Below are positions 33,946 to 45,700 of a stretch of DNA of 64,000 nucleotides, one piece after another. The DNA comes from Rosa chinensis (Eukaryota > Streptophyta > Magnoliopsida > Rosales > Rosaceae): NCBI RefSeq assembly GCF_002994745.2, contig NC_037088.1, positions 1,617,001-1,681,000 of the forward strand, given 5' to 3'. A model generated the notes under the pieces. The model did no database searches and was not told the DNA's origin. It saw only the letters and a program-made list of their open reading frames with translations. A program made the position numbers and the translations under genes. The stretch's first letter is position 1. Each line of letters opens with the position of its first letter.

Positions 33946-34199
33946 CTCCCCCTTGTGTTGTCCAAACGCGGTGCTTCTCTTGTTGCCTCTTTAAAAACCT
34001 TGCCGAGTAACAAAAACCCAGTGGGACAAAAATAACCTCGGTCGAAGGGGAAAAAGAGCACAACACACCCTTCACATTTCGAGGTGAACATGTAGACATC
34101 TCCCCCTGATGTCTGCGCCTCCCCCTGATGACTACGATCATGGGAGTTCAGATAATTTCTGCAAGCCAATTCTTGCCACATGTTTCTCGAACGTGGATT

Positions 34200-35760
34200 T
34201 GGGCAATGACTTAGTACAAGTCTGCCTCACTGTCCTTAGATCAAACCCAGTTCACTTTGATCTCGAGGAGAGTCTGTTGTTGCTGATTATGCTTGGTTTT
34301 GTCGCTTTTGATGTAGCCTTGCTTCATTTGTTCAAAACAAGCAGTATTATCCTAAATGCTCGTAGGCTCATCTGTGGTAGACTTCAAATCACAATTGCTT
34401 CGAACATGCGTAATTATGGATCCAATTCATATACATTCACGAACCACTCTGTGAAGAGCAATGATCTCTGCATTGTTTGAAGATATAGCGACTAGGGTCT
34501 ATTCTGTAGACCTCCAAGATGTCACGGTCTTTTCCCATGGTGAACACTTAACCAGTTTGGGAATGACATTTGTGTGGGTCAGAGAGATACCCAACATCAG
34601 CAAAACCTTCCAAAACACTTATATCGTTTTGGGATGGGGATAGAGAACGCAGGCTAGTGTTGGCGGCGTACCTGGTGTGTGATGGATCTGCATCTCTTTG
34701 TAGGGATAGAACAAGCTCATATCAATCGTACATCTCAAGTACTAAAGGATATCTTTTACACCAATCTAATGGCGTCGCGTTGGCGCAGAGCTATATCTAG
34801 CTAACAAGTTCACAACATATGAGATGTCCGGTTTTGTGCATTGGATAAGTACAATAATGCGCCTATTGTACTAAGTAAAGCACTTCTGCCTCTAGCACAT
34901 CTTCGTCATCATCCTTTCGACGAAGATGATCCTTTTCAGGATCAAGACTATAGACGATCATGGGGGTGCTTGAAGGCTTGACCTTGTCAAAATGCCTAAG
35001 CATCTATCTACACGATGCTCAAGTTCTAAACCGAGACATAATCGTGTTCTCCCAAAATCCTTCATCTCAAACTCGGATTTCAAGTGTTCAGCGGTTTCCC
35101 TTAACTCTTTAAGGACTTCTAATGAAGATCATGTCCAACATGAACCGCGATAGAATCCAAAACTTGTCATAGAAACGCGTGGGCATATCCCTTCCCAATC
35201 AAGTAGTCACTTTAGTGAGCGTTTCAACCTTATTGTAAACGCGCTCCGTGGTCTAGAACCTCTTGACTTGGGTAAATGAAGTTCCCCATGAACCTTCATG
35301 TATATTCCGTATCTAGATCCCTATAGAGATACGTAGTGACCACATTTGTAAGTTGCATGTTCAGTTATTCGGAAACTACCAAACTGATAAGGTAGTGGAG
35401 TGCAATAACATCCATTACGAGAGAATATGTTTCATCGTAGTCGATTCCAGGGCATTTTGTGAGAAGCCTTGCGCCATATGGCGAGATTACCATATCTTTT
35501 TCTCATCACGCTTTCTAACGAAGACCCATTAGTCAACAGGTTCTATGTTAGGAGGTGTTGGCATCTCTAACTCGAAAACCTTCCTCTTCGTTAGAGAATC
35601 CATCTTAACCTGGATCGCATCTTTCCATTTAGGCCAAAACTCTCTACGTTGGCATTCATTCATCAACGGAGCGTGGTTCGATATCATCTGACTCAACAAG
35701 CTTATGCGCAACGAAATACGCAACTACATCACCATTATGATGGAGTTTCTATCCCACGTC
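34200..35760 (-). pseudogene. decayed copia reverse transcriptase region
   Basis: At 35723-35529 the minus frame reads ECQRREFWPKWKDAIQ and LTKRKVFE, the conserved start of copia reverse transcriptase (W..A...E...L). Just downstream (35528-35430) broken pieces WVFVRKRDEKK and KILHKMPWNR-like text are readable across several frames and stops. Further left only short, unalignable pieces remain and the YVDD box is not recognisable. Confidence 0.6.
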
Positions 35761-36295
35761 TCATGTACACTAGTGTAAGTTTCATAGAGCTCTATATTCT
35801 CAGGAATAGGTTCTGACGTTGAGGCGTCCCCCAACGATAACCATAACCCGGAAGATTCTCATCAGACGGATTTTGAGTCTTGATGATCAAAGGATTGAAA
35901 TGTGCCAAAGTATCCTTCGAACTCACGGGCCTCCCACGCATCCTAGCTGGGGCCATGGCCTATAACGCCAGAGTGCCACTTTCTTTGGCATTGGCGCCAT
36001 GCCTACCTCTGTGTAGGGCGGCGCTACGTCCTCTTGTAGGGACATCCTTCCTTGCAGGCATGTTTGCAGCATATCTATGTGATCTCGTCACTTTAATAGG
36101 GATCAAGATGAGACATAGTGGGGACAGACCAAGACAATTCCTGTCGTTCATGTTGAACATCTGTATTCTTATCTCCCCCTAATGATGGGAAGACTGTCTC
36201 ATCAAAGTGACAACCCACAAATCTAGCGGTAATGAGATCGCCTGGCAAGGGCATTAAGTGGCGGACGTAGTTGCCCATTTGTCTGTAAGGACCTA

Positions 36296-36804
36296 TCATA
36301 GAGCGCTGTGGCGGCGCAATTGGCACATAAGTGGCTCACTCAAATATGCGTAAGTACGATACTTGTACCCAGTCACTAGCTGTAACGCAGAGGTGCATTG
36401 AGTGGCGGTGGGTCGTAGACGAATTAGCATAGCTGCATGCGATATTGCATCACCCCAAGCAGATATAAGGAGATTGGCGCGCATTACCAATATCCGGACT
36501 ATCATCGTAGTCGTTTCCGCAAGACCATTTGGGTGTGTACATGTGATGTTCAACATCAGTCCCATTGCAATATCCATCAAAAGTCTTTCGATGTAAACTC
36601 TCTAGCATAGTCAAATCCAATTAACTGAATAGGATGATCTGGGGAGTGAGTCCGTTGTCTTATGATATGTGCTAGGAGTGTAGCATAAACAGCATTACAA
36701 GTGGACAATGGCACGACACGTGACCAGCGTGTTTGCGCGTCAACCAACATCATGAGATATTTAAACGTCCGCAAGTTGGTTGAATCAATCCATAGAATCC
36801 CCAT
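36296..36804 (-). pseudogene. copia integrase fragment of the second element
   Basis: 36804-36577 reads LMMLVDAQTRWSRVVPLST and then IGFDYAREFTSK (family IRLDNAGEFTS, so the Asn-Ala-Gly is altered). 36580-36296 continues the linker region (AMLIRLRPTATQ, ALQLVTG). It is homologous to 225-768, and the two elements belong to one family. Confidence 0.75.
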
Positions 36805-37511
36805 GGATTTGATGTAAGAACAAAATGAGTATTTTCATATCCTTTGCGTAGAGTCCACTAAAGAGACACATAAAATTCTCTAAGATGCGCCTTTATTTGC
36901 AATCGTTAGAGGTATTTGCAAAGGAACTCATCTCCGTTCTCTACATGCGTTTTCGCATGGAATCCGTTGGCTATTCATAGGGCAATTTTCCCTAAGAGCA
37001 TAGAGAGTTTCTGTGACAGTAATTAAGATGCCATTTGGCAAGTGGAACTTGGGCTATTCCATGTCCTTGAATTAATACTGATGGCCCAGCCATCGTAGTC
37101 ACAAAGTCATATGCTCAGAATCAAAATTGAGTCATAAAGAAAAGAACTCGAAATTTTATTCATAAGCCAACAAAGTACATCATTGTCTCTTAACCATTAG
37201 GAGAATCTAATCCAAATGCTAGCTAATGCAAAACAATGGTAGTCGTCTAACTTCTTTCGGTAATTCCAAAATAAATGTGACCAGGTGAGTAGAGAGATGT
37301 CGGTGGAGCAAGGCTCGCTTAAGTACCACTAATCTCAAAACCTTCCTAGACATCACACTTACTTTGGGTGAGCCTACTCTGAAGAAAGACTAAACCAATG
37401 TCATTTACTACAAAGTATATGGCAATTGCCTATTACATCTCTTGGAAAAATAAAGACTTAAACAGAATTGGCGATCTATTGATCCCAGCCAGATTTGTAG
37501 TCTCCAACCCT

Positions 37512-38726
37512 TCACTTTAGATCATCTTCTTGATCTTCTTGTTCCACATAGTGAGCTTCTCTTGCTTCACAATATGCTTTGTAGGCGGTGACAAGTTCTT
37601 CACGAGCTCTACAAATGTGTGCCCAATGATCAGACACTCCACATCGAGAACATACATCTCTTTGCTCGAACTCCATTGATTGAGGCACTTTGAAAGCGTC
37701 ATTTAGATGGCTCTTAGTATTGGTGGCGCCACCAACATGGCCAGAGGCGTTGCCTCCCTCTCTCTTTCCACGTTTACCTCTTCGTTTCCGTGTTCGCCTA
37801 TTTTGGCGGTTACCTTCCCAAGTAGAGCGATTATATGGATCAGAATGTCCAGAAGTATACCTAATATTAGGGTTTCGCTCTTGGCGCCCTCTCTTAGAGG
37901 TGCGACTATAATTGGATTCCGGAATATGCTCTGTTTCCACGGATCTCGAATTATAGTTCTTCACAAGGATATTGTCATGCTTTTCAGCTACATTCATAGC
38001 TCCAATGAGCTCATGAAACCTTGTGATCCGTCTTGCATTAACATCGATTTGATAGTTCTTAGCAACCATCAATACAGAGACGGGGAAGGTAGAGAGAGTC
38101 TTCTCAATCAACATCGCATCTGTGATCTCTTTACCACAGAATTCCATTAAGGATTTAATGCGAAGTGCTTCCGAGTTATAGTCAAGAACTGACTTGAAAT
38201 CACAGAAGCGGAGGCTATGCCATCTCACTTCTAGGTCAAGAAGCAAGAAGTCATGGACGTTGCCAAATCTTTCTTCGAGTGAGACCCACAGCCTTCTGGG
38301 GTCTTCTTCATTCATATACTCGTACTGGAGCGAATCATCCATATGACGAGTCATTAGGATGATGACTTTCGCCTTATTTGCCTCTAAGGCTGCTCTATTT
38401 GCTTCCAAAGCTTGAGCTTGCTCAACAGTTATCACGTCCTGGCTAGGCTCGAGAATCATATCCAAGATTCATACAGCCTTGAGATGCTGGCGGATATCAC
38501 GAACCCACCTGTGATATCCAGAGCCAGTTGTTCCCAATGGAGCAAAGTCCAATTTGTTCAGGTTACTCATCGAACAAGAAATTAGGGTTAGTTTCGGAGT
38601 GAAATAGGCTACCACAAAAACATATGAAATTTCTAAGCGTAATCGCTTCCAAGAAATTAGGAATTTCCGAGCGTAGTCGCTTCCAAGAAATTCGATTCCA
38701 AGAGATATTGGATTAGATCGAAACAA
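37512..38726 (-). pseudogene. copia gag with one in-frame stop
   Basis: The N-terminus is at 38726-38469 (MSNLNKLDFAPLG preceded by other residues, then YHRWVRDIRQHL) and ends in TGA. The same frame resumes at 38465 and stays open for 317 codons: the UBN2-like helices (EYMNEEDPRRLWVSL, LIEKTLSTFPVSVLM, RRITRFHELIGAMNVAEKH), a basic Arg-rich tract and the CCHC knuckle CSRCGVSDHWAHIC near residue 285. A single nonsense codon therefore separates an otherwise complete gag. This is the best-preserved gene of the element. Confidence 0.85.
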
Positions 38727-39608
38727 TGATGTAAGTGGTCGATCATAAATTCTCTACAAACTCTAAGTTTGGAGATCTCAACAAGCTCTAAGCTTGGAGT
38801 GAGCACGAACCCCCACAGTTCGGCTTAATTTGGTCTCCCCTATAATGAAGAAAGGGGGGTAGAAGAAGGGAGGTTGCAAGTCCCCGAGAAAAAGAAGCGA
38901 AAAAGAATTAAAAAAACTTCAAAAACGGGAACTTTTAGTAAACCATACCTCTTAGGATTGCAGAGCGTATTCGATCCTTATTGTAGGATTGCAGACGAGC
39001 TTCAGTCCTAGGCGAATCAAACTTGTTGAAATTCGGAGCAAATTCGCTTCTGAACAGCTCCCACTCCGATTGATGTACATGTCTCAAAAAGACTCCAATA
39101 GGGCTTAAATTTGGACGTTAGATAGAAGAGACAGACTTGAACAACTTTGATGAAGGAAGAATTTTGATCTGAAGTTCTGAACTAGGCGTTTCGGGGCTTG
39201 CAAACTGACTGATATGCACAGGAACGAGCATGCTGAACAGCTCCCACCTCGAATGGTGTACATGTCTCAAAACGACTCCAATAGGGCTGAAATTTGGAGG
39301 TCAGATAGAAGAGACATAGATGAACAACTTTGATGAAGAAAGTATTTTCATCAGAAGTTCCGAACAAGATGTTTCGGCGCGTGAAAGCAGACTGATCTGC
39401 ACAGAAACGAGCGTGCTGCTGTGTTGCAGGGGGCAACAGGCGTGCGGCAATGCTGCAGGGGCAGTAGGCGGCACACAGGTGCGCAAGGGCTGCAGGGGCA
39501 GCATAGGGCATAGCTAACAAGGGCTAGGAGCTTGCGGCAGTTTTGGTGAGAAGAGTTTTCGGGTTTTTTTTGTTTTTAGGGCTAGGGTTAGGGCTCGTGC
39601 TGATAACG

Positions 39609-39812
39609 TGTTTTAGGGAATCAGAAATTGAGAGATAATCGTTGTGTATTCTCATTGATAATAGGGGCCTCTTTATATAGAGGATTACAATGCATAGAGA
39701 TAGAATCATACAAGGAAAGAGAATCTCTAGATTCTTCTAATTGAACCCTATTACCACTAGATCAAGTAACCTAGAGTTTGGATTAAACACAAAATAGAGA
39801 TATCCTTAAACA
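39609..39812 (-). repeat. copia 5' LTR (204 bp)
   Basis: Partner of 33742-33945, with two differences over 204 bp. The TATA complement is at 39672-39679. It is followed on the right by the ATAAC target duplicate. Confidence 0.9.
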
Positions 39813-40739
39813 ATAACAACACATTTTGGGTAAATTTTTGTGTTCATTCTGCACGTTAAATTTTTGGGTTAAAAAGCACTGCAAGTATTTTCGAATACTC
39901 AGTGTGATGTAGTTGTGACACTACACGGTTTTACCAAATAGCCACCGCCAGTTGCTGAGAAGGCATTTGCCTACTCTTTTTCTCACTTCAAAATCCAAAA
40001 TTTCCAATCTCCCCCATTTTCCATTATCAAAACAGAGAACCTCTCCTCTTTGCAAAAACCCTAATCTCCTTTGAATTGCAATTTCTGGGTTGACTCGTAC
40101 AACAATTTCATTCTAACATGGTCAGCTCTCTCTTTCTGTCTCTCTCTCCCCCTCTCCTTGTGCTTCCTTTAAGAAATGCGAATGTCTCATCTTAAACCCA
40201 TTTACCCAGTGTTTTTTTCACTTTGAATTGAAATCTTAGTGGGTACTCTTAATTGAAGCTAATTTTGGTTTGATAATGGTTGTGAATTCGTCTATTGGGT
40301 TTTATCCTGCTAAATTATATTTCTTTTATCAAACCCAACATTGCAACAATTGGATAAAGCTCAATGGAGAGGGTCAACGTTGCCCCATGAATTTTTCCAA
40401 TGTTTTCATTTTGATGTATCAAGAAAGAATACTTTTTAGATTTTACTCCTATAGAATTGAAGCTGTAGTTTTGAAATCTGCATTTCATTTACTTCTACCT
40501 TTCACCACTTGAATATCACTTGAATTTTCTGACTTCTGATCTTAGGATTATCTTTACATGTATAAAGATCGATATTTTGATGTCTGAAAGAAGAAAAGAA
40601 TGGTGTTTTAGGTTCTTACAATACCAACTGAACTCAATTATGATTCTTTGAATGGTCGTAGCTTTCGATATTCCTAGTGTCTGGGAATTCCTCTCACTAA
40701 GAAAAACGAAAGAAAGATGGATTGATCATTGATGATGCT

Positions 40740-41254
40740 TGTACATGCATGTCCATTTGCAAGCATAATTAGCTATAATGAGCCACGCTCATGGTACCAC
40801 CAGGGGTACCAACGCCCACCATATGGGTGACTGGCGTAAAGACAGTTAGCCGGGTTACCGCCTGAGCCCCGGATCAACCCCAAAGCACCGCCGACGCGCC
40901 GCCACGCGCCGTGTCAAGATGGCATCAGAAGCTACTGAAACTGGGAACTGAAGCACCATCAGTCCCACATCGAAAACAAAGAGAAGATCATCCTCTTCCT
41001 CACCTATAAAAGGTTCTCTCCTCTCTCCTCATTAATGACGCATTCAATACTTACCTACTATTACTTTGTCAACATAAATACATTGACTAACTTAGGCATC
41101 GGAGAGTTGAAGACCGCCCGGCGCGGTCTCCCTCTGACGCCCATTGTATTTTATTTGACAGGTAACGGGAACCACTCACAACAAAGGTATCGATCCGCCT
41201 GCCGGATCAGCGTTAACTAAGGTCCAGCTACCGCTAGACTTTTAGACATTAACA
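40740..41254 (+). repeat. gypsy 5' LTR (515 bp)
   Basis: It starts TGTACATGCATG and ends GACATTAACA. The promoter TATA box TATAAAAG is at 41005-41012, about 30 bp before a plausible transcription start. I found no difference from the 3' LTR in a line-by-line comparison. Confidence 0.95.
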
Positions 41255-41307
41255 TTGGCGCCGTCTGTGGGAATCCTTGAACAGAAGGTCATCCCATCAC
41301 AGTTACC

Positions 41308-42720
41308 ATGACTAACGGTAGCGGGGGAAATATCGGGGAGCAGGCAGACCAGTCCGCCGTTCCCCAACCCGTCCGCCCAGCGGTAAGCATCAACCGCGCA
41401 CTATTCAACACCCCGGTCAACCCAGGCGGTGAAACAAATCCAAGCAGCAGCCGTCCCCCAGGTCAGGACCTCGCCGCCTTGTATGAACTGGCGCTGGCAG
41501 ACCTCCACAAAGCAAACAGAGAGCGCGAGCAGGAACGCAAGGAGAAGGCGGAGGCCCAAAACCAAGTGGCCACGCTGATGACACGTTTCGACGAGCTAAG
41601 GCGAACGCTGGACGCAAACGCCAACCCTGCACGAAGTGAGCAGTCACACAGCACCAGACACAGCCGGCCTACCGCTGGTATAGGACCCATCGTGCAAATG
41701 CAGGTACCGCTAAGCCCACCTGAGCTGGCAGGAATGGGACCACCCCCTATCCCACAACTGCCGAAGCAGGAGGCGGAGTCATCGCTGCGCACCCACCACT
41801 CGAGGACTAGAACAAGGACTGAGGGTAATCTACCCATTCCCGGGCGGGGGTTCGCTCCCCGGAACGCCCGAGCGGGCCCCGCTGGCGACGCAACCACCCA
41901 AATTTTGGAGAGGATGCAGCAGTTAGAACGGAGATTAATCCTGGCGGAGGCAGGCACCCCAGCGCCAGCCCCAAACCCACTCTTCCCGTCCAGGCCAGGC
42001 CCATTCACCGCCACAATTTTGCAAGCCGTCAGACCAGCGTTTGCAAAGACCCCAAAAATGTCACATTATAGCGGTAAGACCGATCCCTTCGTCCACATGG
42101 ACACGTTCAAGAAGGTCACCAACAACAAGGGATTTGATGACGCCACCCTGTGCCACTTGTTCAGCGAAACGCTGGATAGTGAGGCAATGAGTTGGTTTTT
42201 CGAGTGTCCGCCAGGCTCCATCGACTCATTCCACGCATTATCTCATGCTTTCCTCTCTCGATTCATCTTGTTGTCCGCCGGTCATCACAACACGAGCCAG
42301 TTGTTTGGCGTCAGACAGGGAGGGGACGAATCATTGAAGGCATTCGTCACAAGATGGCGAGCGGCAGCATCTCAGTGCCGCGATCTCGACAAAACAATGG
42401 CTTCGGCGGCTTTCAAGCAGGGATTCCTCAAGGGACCATTCCTATATCACCTCAACTACAATCATCCAAATGCGGCGTATGATCACCTTATGAGTGAGGC
42501 GGTCATTCATGCCCAGGCAGAGTTTATCACATATGGAGAAACCCCACCGCCACCAGCAACACCAACAAAGTCATCTCAACCCTCCTCCAGCCATCAAGAG
42601 ACCGCCAGCAATGCCCCCACTGCACCGCCAGCTGACAAGAAGAGGGAATGGCAGCAGGGCGGTTACCAAAGCAAGAGGCAGAAAGACAACCACTACAAGG
42701 GCAACCGCCAATCCCAGGGG
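41308..42720 (+). CDS. gypsy Gag polyprotein (reading continues in the pol frame)
   Basis: ATG at 41308 lies 54 bp after the LTR. The protein has a Pro-rich N-terminus, a coiled-coil-like Glu/Lys stretch (LHKANREREQERKEKAEAQ), and from about residue 255 the retrotransposon gag domain (MSHYSGKTDPFVHMDTFK, LDSEAMSWFFECPPGSIDSF, LSRFILLSAGHHNTSQLF). This frame stays open to 43005. From about 42720, however, the sensible sequence (ASYEEIYNQCKDQIPPP and the knuckle CKYHEDSGHNTNSC) is in the frame one base back. The natural Gag therefore crosses a minus-one shift at the GGGG run 42717-42720, so this CDS entry stops there. Confidence 0.8.
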
Positions 42721-45700
42721 ACAATCGCAACAAGCAGACGGAATCCTCTCAGCGGTATGCAGTGTTCACCGTCCTCACAGCCTCGTACGAGGAGATTTAC
42801 AATCAGTGCAAGGATCAGATACCACCGCCACCCTCGCCGAGATTCCCCAAAAAGGGTAAGCCAAGAAACACCGGCATGTGGTGCAAGTACCACGAGGACA
42901 GCGGTCACAATACCAACAGTTGCAACGCTCTCAAAACAACCATTGAGACCCTATACCGTGACGGCAAGATGGATCAATTCAAGGTGCGCCAACCGCCACC
43001 TGTGATTGCCAACATTGAGCCACTGGGCCGCATCAACACCATCGACGGCGGGGCTCCAATCACCAACATGTCTCACAGGGCAAGAAAGCGTTACGCACGC
43101 GCCAATCACCCAAAGGAAGTCTGTAACATCCGCTACGAGAGATCCACCAAACTCCCAAAGTCTGGTTGGGAGCCCATCACCTTCTCAGAGGAGGAGGAGC
43201 GAGGAGTACATCTACCCCATGACGACCCATTCCTGATCGATGCCATTCTCGACAGATGGTCAGTAGGAAGAATCTTGGTGGATAGCGGATCTGCTGTCAA
43301 TGTCATATTCAGCGGTTGTTACAACAACCTTAAGCGGAACAAGAAACTACTACAAGACCATGAGCCATTGCTTAGCTTCTCCGGCGATATCACTCAGCCG
43401 CTGGGCTCTGACTACATGCGGTTAACCATCGGCTCCAGTCCATGTATGGCGGAGGTACATACCGAATTTATAATTGTGGACTGTTTCAGTTCGTATAACG
43501 CCATCATAGGACGGCCGGCACTCAACAAGCTCAAATGCATCATCGCCGGATACATGCTTCTCATGAAGTTCCCCACACCCAACGGCACAGGCTGTGTCAG
43601 GGGAAGTCAGCAACTGGCACGAGAATGCTACTCTACCACCATTGCGCGGTCAACCCGCCGCCACGAAATCCTAACGGTAGGAAATCAGGCACCGCCACCA
43701 GATATCTTCGAGGATCCTAGGGATGAGGAGGAGAAATACGTAAGGAAGGAACCGGTCAATCCTGAAACATCGTTGAAGGTCATCAGCATCTCTGACGAGC
43801 ACCCAGAGCGGACAGTCCGCATAGGAGCTCAGCTAGACCCAGAAGTAGCCGCAGAACTCACTCAATTCCTGCGGGACAACGCCGCCGTTTTCGCATGGTC
43901 ATATGCGGACATGCCAGGTATCTCTCCCGAAATCATCACACACAAACTAACCATTAAGCCATCCTTCCATCCCATCAAGCAGAGGCGAAGGGCCTTCGAC
44001 GAGGAGAAATACCGCGCCATAGGAGAAGAGGTCGCCAAACTCCAGGGCATTGGATTCATCCGCCAGGTAATCTATCCCCAATGGATCTCCAACCTGGTCA
44101 TGGTCAAGAAGCCTAGCGGCAAGTGGCGGATGTGTGTCGACTTCAAAAATCTCAACAAGGCGTGCCCAAAGGACAGTTTCCCTCTCCCACGCATTGATCA
44201 GCTGGTTGACGCAACCGCCGGGCATGAACTCCTCAGCATGATGGACGCTTTCTCCGGCTACAATCAGATCAAGATGCATCCCAGCGATCAGGAGTGTACC
44301 ACCTTCACCACCGACAAGGGCCTCTATTGCTACAATGTTATGCCTTTCGGTCTGAAGAACGCCGGAGCAACTTATCAGCGGCTGATGAATGCTATGTTCG
44401 CTGAACATTTGGGCAAGATAATCGAGGTCTACGTGGACGACATGTTGGTCAAGAGTATAAAGGCCAGCGGACACGTGGCAAACCTCAAGATCATAGTTAC
44501 CATCCTCCTGGCCTATGGCATGCGCCTCAACCCAGAAAAATGCTTCTTTGGCGTCACCGCCAGCAAATTTCTGGGTTATATCGTCAGTGAACGAGGCATC
44601 GAGGCTAACCCGGACAAGGTGCAGGCCATACTCGACCTGGCAGACCCTGAGTATAAGGTACACGTCCAATGCCTCCAAGGCAAGTTAACCGCCCTCTCTC
44701 GATTCATCTCCAGGCTCACTGACAGGTGTGCCCCATTTTTCAAACTCCTCAAAACAACTCACAAGAAAGTCATCAACTGGAACCCAGAATGTCAGGCGGC
44801 GTTTCAGGGCTTGAAGGATTACCTGGCGGCAGTCCCACTACTCTCTATCCCTGTGCAAGGAGAGACACTGTTCATATACCTAGCGGTATCGGTATCAGCG
44901 GTGAGTTGCACCATTGTCCGGCGGGAGGGACAGGACGAGCTCCCAGTTTTCTACGCCGGCAGGGGCATGAACGGGGCAGAAACAAGGTATCCACCCTTAG
45001 AGCAGCTAGCTCTTGCACTCATCGTTGCCGCCAGGCGCCTCCGCCAGTATTTTCAAGCGCACACAATCCACGTGCTGACCAATCAACCACTGAGACAGGT
45101 GATGCAGAACCCTGAACATTCAGGGCGCCTCAGCAAGTGGGCCATCGAGCTCAGTGAATTTGACATAGACTACAAGCCAAGAACCGCCATGAAGGGTCAG
45201 GCGGTAGCGGACTTCATCGCCGAGCTCACTGAGCGTCAGCCCAGTCCCAGCACGGAGAATGAGCCCGGGACGGAAATGGTCACCGCTAAGGAGCCAGCTC
45301 CCCTACAATCAGATTGGAACCTGCATGTGGACGGCTCCGCCAGCGCCAAGGCCAGCGGCGCAGGAGTCATCCTCACAGGCCCTGGGGGGCTGAACGTGGA
45401 ATACGCACTAAAATTCAACTTCAAAGCCTCCAACAACATGGCGGAATACGAAGCACTCATTGCCGGCCTACTCCTCGCCATCGATTCAGGGGCTGACAGC
45501 GTCAACATCTTCAGTGATTCCCAGTTGGTCGTAAATCAGGTCAATGACAGCTTCCAGGCCAAGGACCAACAGTTAGCGGCATACTTGGGGTACGTTAAGA
45601 CACTCCTCAAGAAATTCAAATTTCATAACATCACACAAATCCCCAGGGAAAAGAACGCCAAGGCTGACTCACTGGCAAGGCTAGCAACCGCCCAGCCACA

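Larger units (their letters stand above)
33742..39812 (-). mobile_element. complete Ty1/copia element with decayed interior
   Basis: The 6,071 bp element is flanked by the 5 bp duplication ATAAC (33737-33741 and 39813-39817). LTRs of 204 bp at 33742-33945 and 39609-39812 differ at two positions by my reading (C/T in ATCGCTGTG versus ATCGTTGTG, and G/A in CTAGGTC versus CTAGATC). On the minus strand the primer site region (CGTTATCAGCACGAGC) follows the right LTR, and a purine tract AAGGGGGAG precedes the left LTR. Gag, integrase and reverse transcriptase remnants are in the correct order but broken everywhere. Two LTR differences imply recent insertion. The broken body implies it moved with proteins from another copy. 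Confidence 0.9.

Noticed and set aside
41463..42014. Minus-strand frame of 183 codons over gag
   Set aside because: It is the shadow of the GC-rich gag frame, with no domain and no conserved start.
43947..44678. Minus-strand frame of 243 codons over the reverse transcriptase
   Set aside because: It is the antisense shadow of the strongly conserved pol frame.
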